Assembly: GCA_964020155.1 (NCBI GenBank)
Contig: OZ026549.1
Coordinates: forward strand, 4,219,219 to 4,259,218
Length of the DNA stretch: 40,000 bases
Reading direction: 5' to 3'
DNA from: Chondrilla cf. caribensis
Lineage: Eukaryota > Porifera > Demospongiae > Chondrillida > Chondrillidae
Every line of letters starts with the position of its first letter. Position 1 is the stretch's first letter. Below, piece by piece: positions 20,788-40,000 of this stretch. The notes under the pieces are model-generated. The model was not told where the DNA came from. It saw nothing but the letters and a program-made list of their open reading frames with translations, and searched no databases. Position numbers and translations under genes: made by a program.

Positions 20788-21778
20788 TCATACTTCATTA
20801 CTGGCGACTGCAAACACTTTATTCCTAGGCATATGGCAAACACCTTTAGTGCTCATAAATGCTTGTTCGTAGATTGTTTCCCCTTTGCAGCTTACTTTTA
20901 GAAATTCCAACCCCTCCGGATTACCTTCCAGTGGAACATCAAAAGTCAGCACAATTGATCGATCAGCTCCAATCACTTCTATGGCCTTTCTCAAAAGGGA
21001 AAGAGCAATTGACACATTGTCAGCAAATAAAGGTAAAACACAATACCCATCTTCTTCAAAGTTTATAGTCTTTCTCAGAATGATGTACCCGATTATATCT
21101 GTCTTCTCATTGAAGGCAACAAAACTGACATCACTAATACATATCCACGATGCTACTGAGAGTTGTCGGCTAACACCATAAATACTCCTGTCGTACTCAG
21201 CAAGCTTGTTGATGTCCACTCCGGAACCAGGGAGTATCTTGATTCCTACCGGAGGAGTGGTGGCTGAGAGAGCTTCAGCAACATTACTAGCGGTCACCCT
21301 ATATCGCCGAGCCACCCAAACTCGCTTGAAACCTATTCTACTGTAAGCCTGTTCCATATTCGAAACGGCGTATAATACTACATTACACTGTTCTCCAATA
21401 CAACTGGCCTCAAAAGCATACTTCCAAGTTCGATAACCGTACCCCTTTCCTCTGTGCGGCTCAATCACCAAGTACCATCCCACGTAAGTTAAATCCTCGC
21501 TGTATTTAATGACAGCGATACAGCTGACTCGTTCCCCACTCAATTCACCCAAGAAAATGAATCGCGTGAAATTGATAGCGAATAGGTATTCTCCGTCCTT
21601 TTCTCGAGGTCTCCAACCGTCTTTGTCAAGATTCATTCACAATCCAACGGAGATCATCGAGTGAGTTTGCCCGCCGAACAGTAAAATTCTCTTCCTTACC
21701 AGCCATTATGACATGTGTACTAGTAGTAGTAGACTTTCGATTATCACTAGTACTAACATGCACCGAAACAGCAGCCAT
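20788..21778 (-). pseudogene. GNAT acetyltransferase paralogue 1, with N-terminal frameshift
   Basis: The body (21636-20788, 282 aa from an internal ATG) encodes a tandem GNAT protein like its two neighbours. It has the acetyl-CoA loop HRGKGYGYRTW, then the ATTPPVGIKILPGSGVD linker and the second GNAT-like unit (AEYDRSIYG.SRQ.....WI, Acetyltransf_18 type). Upstream, in another frame, lies the expected N-terminus from ATG 21706 (MAGKEENFTVRRANSLDDLR), extendable in frame to ATG 21778. That frame meets TGA about five codons after DDLRW. Compared with copies 2 and 3, the segment between DDLRWI and PREKD is one base longer. This is a frameshifted gene, an assembly error, or a gene that now starts at the internal ATG and lacks about 23 residues. 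The rest is uninterrupted, so any inactivation is recent. Confidence 0.75.
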
Positions 21779-22056
21779 TTTATGAAAGCTCGGGGTCGAT
21801 TTAATATGCGGTCAAATGGCGGTTAATTTGATCTGAGTTACGATCGCTAGACAAGTCAATGGCATTACTGAAGAAGTTGTGTTCAAATTACAGCACTCAA
21901 TACGCAGTATATAATGTACCACATACATAACTATGCCAGTTGGAGGTGAATTTCTTATGAAATGTAAACATGAGTAAATTAATAATATTATCCATATCAA
22001 ATTGAAGATCAAATGTATACACAGTAGCGAGTAAATTTAGTTACAGCCATATATAG
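21779..22056. other. Spacer between GNAT copies 1 and 2
   Basis: This is AT-rich promoter and 3' region. AAATGGCGGT at 21815-21824 is a YY1-like motif on the + strand, near the presumed GNAT-1 start. No gene is seen. Confidence 0.55.
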
Positions 22057-23007
22057 TTAAATATATCCTACTTCATTAGCGGCAAATGCAAATACTTTAT
22101 TCCTTGGCATGTGCACGTAGCTAACACCTTTTGTGGTCATGTATGCCAAATCCAGAACTGCTTCCCCTTTGCAGCTTCTCTTCCAGAATTCCAAGCCATC
22201 AGGATTACCTTCCAGTAGAACATCTAGAGTCAGCACATCTGATTGACGGGGTTGAATCTCTTCAATAGCCTTCTTTAGAAGAAACCGAGCTATAGAAATA
22301 TTCTCAGCAAACAAAGGTGCAACGTGATACCCTTCTTCCTCAAACCTCACAATCTTCCGCATAATGATGTACCCAACTATTTCTGTCTTCTCGTTTAATG
22401 CAACAAAACTGGAATCACTTACACATATCCAAGATGCAATTAAGAGCTGACGGCTACGACCAAAAATACTCCTGTCATACTCAGCAAGCTTGTTGATGTC
22501 CACTCCAGAACCAGGCAGTATCTTGATTCCTACTGGAGGAGTGGTGGCTGAGAGAGCTTCAGCAACATTACTAACACTCACCCTATATCGCCGATTCCTC
22601 CACACTCGCTTGAAACCACTTTTATTGTAAGTCTTTTCCATATCCATAACAGCATTCTCCGCTTCCACGATATTCAATCCCACATCGCATTGTTCTCCAA
22701 TACAACTGGCCTCAAAAGCATACTTCCACGTTCGGTAACCGTATCCTTTTCCTCTGTGTGGCTTAATCACCAAATAATACCCGACGTAAGCTAAATCCTC
22801 GCTGCTTTTAATGATACCAATACAGCTGATTCGTTCGCCATTCAGTTCACCCAGGAAGAAATACGGTGTGTAATTTATAGTGAAGAGGCATTCTGCGTCT
22901 TTTTCCCGAGGATACATATTCTCCTGCTCAGCTCTTTCCATTATCCAACGTAAATCATCAAGTGAGTTCGCCTGTCGAACAACGAAATTTTCCTTTTTAC
23001 TGGCCAT
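22057..23007 (-). CDS. GNAT acetyltransferase paralogue 2 (tandem GNAT, intronless)
   Basis: A 316-aa uninterrupted frame. The N-terminal half is a GNAT fold: FFLGELNGERISCIGIIK is strands 2-4, and KPHRGKGYGYRTWKYAF is motif A, with RGKGYG matching the R/Q-x-x-G-x-G pyrophosphate-binding loop. The C-terminal half (about 165-305) matches the second GNAT-like unit seen with such domains in YitH and nematode proteins (NKLAEYDRSIFGRSRQ). The family transfers an acyl group from CoA to a small molecule or amine; the substrate is unknown. It has about ten residues in the middle (NIVEAENAVMD) absent from copies 1 and 3. Single-exon structure in an intron-rich neighbourhood suggests expansion by local duplication of an intronless founder. 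Confidence 0.9.
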   Translation of the reverse strand: MASKKENFVVRQANSLDDLRWIMERAEQENMYPREKDAECLFTINYTPYFFLGELNGERISCIGIIKSSEDLAYVGYYLVIKPHRGKGYGYRTWKYAFEASCIGEQCDVGLNIVEAENAVMDMEKTYNKSGFKRVWRNRRYRVSVSNVAEALSATTPPVGIKILPGSGVDINKLAEYDRSIFGRSRQLLIASWICVSDSSFVALNEKTEIVGYIIMRKIVRFEEEGYHVAPLFAENISIARFLLKKAIEEIQPRQSDVLTLDVLLEGNPDGLEFWKRSCKGEAVLDLAYMTTKGVSYVHMPRNKVFAFAANEVGYI

Positions 23008-24517
23008 CAGTAAAGAAAAGCAGTCTACTTAAACTACAGAATACTGTTCAATCATAGACAGTATAGAGAGTCTATATGGTTCAATGTTATAATGTGCATG
23101 CACCGTGGCTTGTCTGCAGCATAGACGTCATAATAGCGGCCTAATAAGGAGGACAGAAGGACGCCTGTTCTGCGGATAGTTAGAACTGTGGAATTTATAT
23201 CAAATTAAAATTTCTCGAATGTGACCCCATGTGACCCCACCCCCTTTTCCCGAACCGTACGACACACTCCGGATTCGCCGTCCGGCGTTTAAGTAAGCGA
23301 CCTCTACTTTAAAATAGATTCATGGATAAAATATTATAATGACATACATGAACATAGCATTATACAAGACTATAAATATATTATCATTCATAACAGCAAT
23401 AGTTCAAGCTGGCTCTTAATAGTGGCTACTTTCGTGTCATCAATCCTGTTGGGTGATATGGGACGTCCTTGTCATGAACAGTATCCTAGCTCTAAGACAT
23501 TGTACTGCAGACCTGATGAGGGCAACTGAGGGCTGGCATCCGATGAGATGATAGTCCATGAACATCATTGATACTTTTCTCTGCAAACAGGCAGCCAAAT
23601 CTTTTATATGTCACAACTGCTGGAGGAGCCATACCTCCTCAGGTTGAAAATATGAAAGGGGTAAAGGTTCTTGGTTCTGCCTCTCGTACTCTATCATCAT
23701 AGCACCTTCTTTCTCATGCTCTTTAGACTCTAGGCTTAATTCCATTCGAGTTTGACAGTAACTTTGTACCAATGCATAGAATCCTGTCCATCTAACCAGA
23801 CACCGTCAGCTACAATATTCATGCAATCGCAATCGAGCACCAGGCTATCTTCTCAGTTTGTAAGGTGGGTTCCGACCCCACATTATGGCATATTTCCATC
23901 ATCAGCTTAGCTGTACGTGACATTGTGTATCATAGACAACTGATTATTATTAAGTGTTGCTTACGTATTACAATGTTATAAGTTAACCTACTTTGTGTCG
24001 TCATCTCTTACGTTGTGAGAGTGTACATTGTATATTAGATCACATTCTTGTTACCATTAATTGTGCACAGTCATTGTTATTATACAATTATAATGTATTC
24101 CTATGTATAACCGCAACAGTGAGTATATTGTAATTATATTGAGTGAAAAAAGATGGCCAATTTAAAAACACCGAGAAGTAGAAATTGGACTAGATTTCAA
24201 ACACAATGGCTTCGCTGAAGGTAATATTTTCAGCAAGGGTTCTTCTAAACCCAAAATAGACGCCCAAATAATTCGAGTGCGGAAGACATATATAGCTTCA
24301 CGAGTTCTTTTTAACTCAAATTACTTACAATTTGCCATTCACCCATACCTATAAATGAATACCAAATCAGGTCATGAAATTATACATGCCTGCAGTTAAG
24401 TCACTGTAACTGTTACATAAACAAAATCAAATATTAATTTTAACAAGTAACCTTTAAGTTATTCAATAAGTAGAAATAGATAGTGTAAAGTCATTTCACA
24501 TTCTAATGAAATCTAAA
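23008..24517. other. Spacer between GNAT copies 2 and 3
   Basis: 1.5 kb without a reading frame of note on either strand. 23130-23300 is GC-richer and could hold a promoter for copy 2 or a decayed element. I see no RNA gene. Confidence 0.5.
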
Positions 24518-25438
24518 TCATCCTAAGTCACGACTAGCAACTCCAAACACTTTATTCGTAGGCATATTGCGAACACCCTTTGTGCACATGTAGACTGTAT
24601 CTAAAACTGTTACTGCATTGCATTTCTCCAGAAACTGCACACCCTCAGTATTACCTTGCAGTGGAATATCAAACGTGAGCTTGTTTGACTTATCAGGTCC
24701 GATCACTTCAATGATTCTTTTTAGAAGGAGCAGAGCAATTGGCGTATCATCAGCAAATAAAGGTATCACGTTATACCCTTCTTCCTCAAAGTTCATTGTT
24801 TTCCTCAGAATGATGTACCCAACTATTTCTGTCTTCTCGTTGAATGCAACAAAACTGGCATCACTTACACATATCCAAGATGCAACTGCAAGTTGACGGT
24901 TAGCACCAAAAATACTCCTGTCATACTCAGCAAGCTTGTTATTGTCCACTCCAGAACCAGGGAGTATCTTGATTCCTACTGGAGGAGTGGTGGCTGAGAG
25001 AGCTTCAGCAATATCACTTGCAGTCACCCTATATCGCCGATTTAACCATAGTTGCTTGAAACCACTTTTATTGTAAGTCTTTTCCATTTTTGCAACTGCG
25101 TATAATCCTACGTTGCATTGTTCTGCGATAGAACTGGCTTCGTAAGCATACTTCCACGTTCGGTAACCGTACCCTTTTCCTCTGTGTGGCTCAGTCACCA
25201 TGTAATACCCCAGATAAGCCAAATCCTCGCCGTATTTGGCGATAGCTATACAGCTGATTCGTTCACCATTCAATTCACCCACAAAGAAGTAACGCGTGAA
25301 GTTGATAGCGGATAGACACTCTGCATCCTTTTCTCGCGGACCCCATTTTTCTTCTTCCGCTCGTCCCATTATCCAACGGATATCGTCGAGTGAGTTTGCC
25401 TGTCGAACGATGAATTCTTCTTCTTTATCTTCCATCAT
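24518..25438 (-). CDS. GNAT acetyltransferase paralogue 3 (tandem GNAT, intronless)
   Basis: A 306-aa uninterrupted frame, a clear paralogue of copies 1 and 2. The acetyl-CoA loop is EPHRGKGYGYRTWKYAYE. The linker ALSATTPPVGIKILPGSGVD is conserved almost perfectly, followed by NKLAEYDRSIFGANRQ and a C-terminal MPTNKVFGVASRD. Two adjacent ATG codons begin the frame (MMEDKEEEF). About 95 bp upstream on the same strand is CGCAAAATGGCGGCC, a YY1-like motif whose ATG would open a six-codon uORF ending in TAG. The substrate is unknown. This is probably the outermost copy of the cluster, since no fourth copy is seen up to HHIP-like B. Confidence 0.9.
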   Translation of the reverse strand: MMEDKEEEFIVRQANSLDDIRWIMGRAEEEKWGPREKDAECLSAINFTRYFFVGELNGERISCIAIAKYGEDLAYLGYYMVTEPHRGKGYGYRTWKYAYEASSIAEQCNVGLYAVAKMEKTYNKSGFKQLWLNRRYRVTASDIAEALSATTPPVGIKILPGSGVDNNKLAEYDRSIFGANRQLAVASWICVSDASFVAFNEKTEIVGYIILRKTMNFEEEGYNVIPLFADDTPIALLLLKRIIEVIGPDKSNKLTFDIPLQGNTEGVQFLEKCNAVTVLDTVYMCTKGVRNMPTNKVFGVASRDLG

Positions 25439-26466
25439 TACATTGAAACACTGTGGATTTCAGCAACTATCAAACGTTTCGAAGCAGAATTTCAAAATAA
25501 TGACCTCACAGATTCTGCTAGAATGATCCGGCCGCCATTTTGCGAAAAGATAACTGCCTTGGGTAACCCCTTTACCGTGGGCGAAGGGCAAAAGTGGGGG
25601 CTAGCAGCTAGACTAGCTAGGCCTAGGATCAGTACCCCGTGATGAACATGTGACACTAGATGGGATAAATTCGAATATGATCGACCGATGGAAGACCTGG
25701 GAAATGGACTGTATCAATCGATCAATTAATCAATTATTTGAGTGCACAACACCAGAAAGTGCTAGAACATACCAATGGCCATGGCCCTATGTTGTACTGT
25801 AACAGTAATACACATATGACACCAGAACTATTGAGTATCTAGTACACTAATCCATCCAATGACAAAATAATGAGTTAGTTAATCTGGCACACCACATATT
25901 AAACTATAATAGTCCTATATAATTATAGTAATTATCATGTACATAAATGATCCACTAATTGTAAGCTCACAAGAAAAGTCTGCTTCATGTGTAAGTAGTA
26001 AGAGTAACTATTTTAGGGTACACTGATGATTATTACAGACTCGGACCAAAATTTAATATTTCAGAAATGTTTGATCATCTCATTAAATTTTAGTTTATCG
26101 GCTACATTTTTATACTTTCAAACTTTTCCCATAATCATAAGTTTTTCCATTGTTTGCAGACTCTTTGTAGTGTCATGTACATTGTGTAAATGCTTGTAAA
26201 TATTTCTATGTCTGTACAGACTACTGTATATCTTTGTTTCAAGGCAGTAGAGCAACATACATCATGCAGGTGATCATAATTATTATATACATTTTATTAA
26301 GATTATGTTCATTCATGCATACACATGAGTACATATTATATATAATTATATAATGCTGGGATGCAGTACCATGCATAAGTAATGCAAATAATATGTAGGA
26401 ATTCGATCATAACTGCAACATGCAATGCATAATTAATTATAATTAATAATCATTAAGTATTGTAAG

Positions 26467-26592
26467 TGACGAAGACCTTTGCAGTCGAAACGTCTTGCAT
26501 TTCAAACTATTTTTAATCTGTTTCACTGCTACGTGATTGCTCAAGAATTACCTATCTACACCATAGAAATTGTGACCCTCTACCAAATTATA
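26467..26592. repeat. Dispersed repeat, second copy of the 7181-7295 family
   Basis: This has the same ordered blocks as 7181-7295, preceded by GACGAAGACCTTTGCAGTC and GAAACGTCTTGC, which fold on themselves (AAGAC/GTCTT). It looks like the fuller end of a small transposon. Confidence 0.75.
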
Positions 26593-27143
26593 ATTATGTC
26601 TGTAGCTGCTATATAATATTTTATATATAACATACTTATATATAACAATTATCATGGAACTTCCGAGCATGTATATATATACATATATATATTATACATG
26701 TATGCTATAAGCAACATATCTTCCATCTGAAAATCTGTACATAATATAATAGCAACTGAGAGAGTCCTGTATGTAGTAATACAGTCTATATTATACAACA
26801 ATATACTTATAATCATCAAAAACATATTCATACACAATATCATGAATCAGACGCAGAATATAATAATACAAACTGATAATACTATTGTGATATAGATCTT
26901 CCTGCATTGTGGCGTTATTAGTAGCAATACATATCGTCAGCCAAATGGCTGAGCAAATGAATACCATAAATGTTCTATACATTAAAGATGCACAATATAG
27001 GTTTGTATTATAATGTTATATAGTTCTGTGGCTGTTTCTACAGACCCTTAAATGTCAGCTTACATTTCGTACTCTTTGAACGTCTACAGAGCAATGATGA
27101 AAGTAAATCACATACACTCATGCATTCACACCTTCATACATTA

Positions 27144-27360
27144 TACCGTATGGACAGAAAGTTTTGCGGGACAAAACTTTAGCAAATCACTCAATTTTGC
27201 GAACTTCTCATGAAAGTTTCGCATTTTTAATGCCCATCGCGTTAATTGATTGTCAGACGACTACGTCATTGAGTGTTCATGTATAAAACTTCCACGAATA
27301 CCAGTTTCTTTGTGAAATACGTGAAACTTTTAGTCCACAAAACTTTCCCGCTATACAGTA
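27144..27360. mobile_element. MITE-like fold-back element, CCGTATAGCGGGAAA family, copy 3
   Basis: The left end TACCGTATGGACAGAAAGTTT is diverged. The right end AACTTTCCCGCTATACAGTA is well kept. Internal GGGACAAAACTTT is mirrored near 27330. At 217 bp it ends 55 bp from the last recognised exon of HHIP-like B. Confidence 0.8.
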
Positions 27361-27414
27361 GTAACACATTATGTGTATCACTGTAGCACCACTGGAGAGT
27401 TTACAATTCAAAAC

Positions 27415-31212
<3,798 letters not shown>

Positions 31213-31457
31213 TACTCCGCTCCACGGAATAGCGAACCGCTCGGTATCACGAGTTCAAATGGCATACGTAAGGTTCCCTCTTCATTGGCTTCCCAAATAG
31301 CGGTTACACGTACAAACATTCTAGTGTTTTGCTATAATTAAGTTGTACGTGTACAAAGTGTGATATTCATCCGTGGTACAGTAAATCAAATGCGAATGAT
31401 AAAGCTAGGCAACAGGCGCTGCGTCCGCCATTTTCCTCTGTTAGAGGGAATTGCGCA
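31213..31457. promoter_or_regulatory. Bidirectional promoter of HHIP-like B and ABHD18
   Basis: 245 bp separate the divergent ATGs. It holds TGCTATAATTA at 31330-31340, identical to the 11-mer in the 13180-13352 promoter, and CCGCCATTTT at 31425-31434, a YY1-type motif. Confidence 0.55.
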
Positions 31458-38907
<7,450 letters not shown>

Positions 38908-40000
38908 TGTCTGTTGTGAACTCGGGAGGCTTCATAAATTCACATGTACAGTGTGCACCTGTTCACAGTGGTTGTGTACATACATGTATATATGTACATG
39001 TGTACTGTACATAGTGCAATCTTTTATAACTACATGCTTAGAATCCTTGCTTGCAAAGATGTCATTGTGTTGTTTTGTATTTATGTGAACTATTGTTGGT
39101 TTATGTATGCATGTTAGGTTGATCAAGGATTTTTCTAGTTTTAATTGTCAATTATTGATGGTTTGTGTTCATTATTGATGGTTTGTGTTCATTATTGATG
39201 GTTTACACATATCAATCAAAGGTACGTAGTTTGTGTTAAGCATTTATGGCTCGTATTAATCATTGATAGTTTATGTTAATTACCAGGGCATACATTGAAA
39301 TGTAATCAGACTCGCTTACGCTGTGTTTTTACGGAGCGGTTTAGTGATGTTAATAGTTTCCGGCACTCAACAGGTCTTTCCATCACCTAGGCTTCATCAT
39401 AGTGCAGCGAGCTTGCAATCAGCACCTGTTTTTGCTGCCCAAAGTAAGCTTTGACTAATCAGCTGCACCATCTTACCTATTATGCAATCGATCGAGGCAT
39501 CAATATTTGATTGGGACAGATATATATATATATACATACCGGTACATACAAACATTGTGGGATCGCACACCACAATTACTTGCCTCAACTAATGGCTCAG
39601 CAATGATTTTTGCCAAAGATGACTGATATTGACGTCCCCATGTAATTACTTATGCATAATTGTAGTATTGGTATGCATGTGAGCATGTACGTACGTAATT
39701 GCTGTACTTATAATATATTTGGGATAATACGTATATCAAACTTCAATACATTATACACATTTACATAAATTGAGCCATTGCGAGATACTACTGTCATATT
39801 TTACATAATAAAGATCAAATCCAATCCATAGTATATACACGCATTACAATAAACAGCTTCCAGCAATTATATATAATATTATTATTGATCATGTACATAG
39901 GCATGATAATATTATACGTATGTACAACTTCACAACAACTTGATATAATATGTACATTACTAATATTATGTACATACATGTTCAGCTGTGTGTATAAACT
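38908..40000. other. Region downstream of ABHD18
   Basis: No gene is seen. It contains three tandem copies of a 20-bp unit (39151-39210) and two AATAAA hexamers at 39807-39812 and 39848-39853, too far away to assign confidently to ABHD18. Confidence 0.6.
39151..39210. repeat. 20-bp unit in three tandem copies
   Basis: ATTATTGATGGTTTGTGTTC is present three times head to tail, the third ending in a variant (GGTTTACACA). Looser copies may continue to about 39280. Confidence 0.85.

Larger units (their letters stand above)
25439..27414. other. AT-rich gene-free region upstream of the GNAT cluster
   Basis: Nearly 2 kb with no supportable gene. Contents are the GNAT-3 promoter with its YY1-like motif (25531-25544), an AT-rich middle, a dispersed repeat at 26467-26592, and a fold-back element at 27144-27360. 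Confidence 0.6.

Noticed and set aside
23130..24300. A decayed gene between GNAT copies 2 and 3
   Set aside because: No open frame or family motif on either strand; GC shift alone is not enough.

Overview
The window is nuclear DNA from an animal. Genes are split by short GT-AG introns, the non-coding DNA is full of CA/GT microsatellites and GTAC-rich motifs, and small fold-back elements recur. The gene set (a BMP-type R-Smad, PIBF1, two Hedgehog-interacting-protein-like genes, ABHD18) is metazoan. The compact spacing, the element family starting CCGTATAGCGGGAAA, and the mix of animal genes with bacterial-toxin-like and RING/TRAF/macro genes suggest an early-branching animal, most likely a demosponge. 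That placement is inference.

Layout from left to right. (1) 1-3912, + strand: the last three exons of an R-Smad (end of MH1, PY-motif linker, whole MH2); its first MH1 exons are not visible. (2) 5124-11133, +: complete PIBF1 orthologue, 11 exons, 742 aa. (3) 11518-13179, -: a single-exon gene with a glycine-rich N-terminal region and a YwqJ-type deaminase motif pair, carrying an internal ~88-residue duplication. (4) 13353-15427, +: two-exon gene encoding RING, TRAF zinc fingers, coiled coil and a C-terminal macro-like domain. It is divergent from gene 3 and shares a 173-bp promoter holding a perfect CRE. (5) 17108-20296, -: HHIP-like gene A. (6) 20788-25438, -: three intronless tandem GNAT acetyltransferase paralogues, one with an N-terminal frameshift. 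(7) 27415-31212, -: HHIP-like gene B, which shares a ~535-bp almost identical block with gene A although the rest has diverged. (8) 31458-38907, +: ABHD18, 11 exons, 417 aa, divergent from HHIP-like B across 245 bp.

Exon coordinates were worked out by hand from splice sites, reading-frame phase and similarity to the family; phases agree at every junction given. The most unusual items are the RING-TRAF-macro architecture next to a toxin-type deaminase gene under one promoter, the patchwork identity of the two HHIP-like genes, the frameshifted GNAT copy, and a 19-bp minisatellite in ABHD18 that repeats the hexamer of the real splice donor about 15 times.
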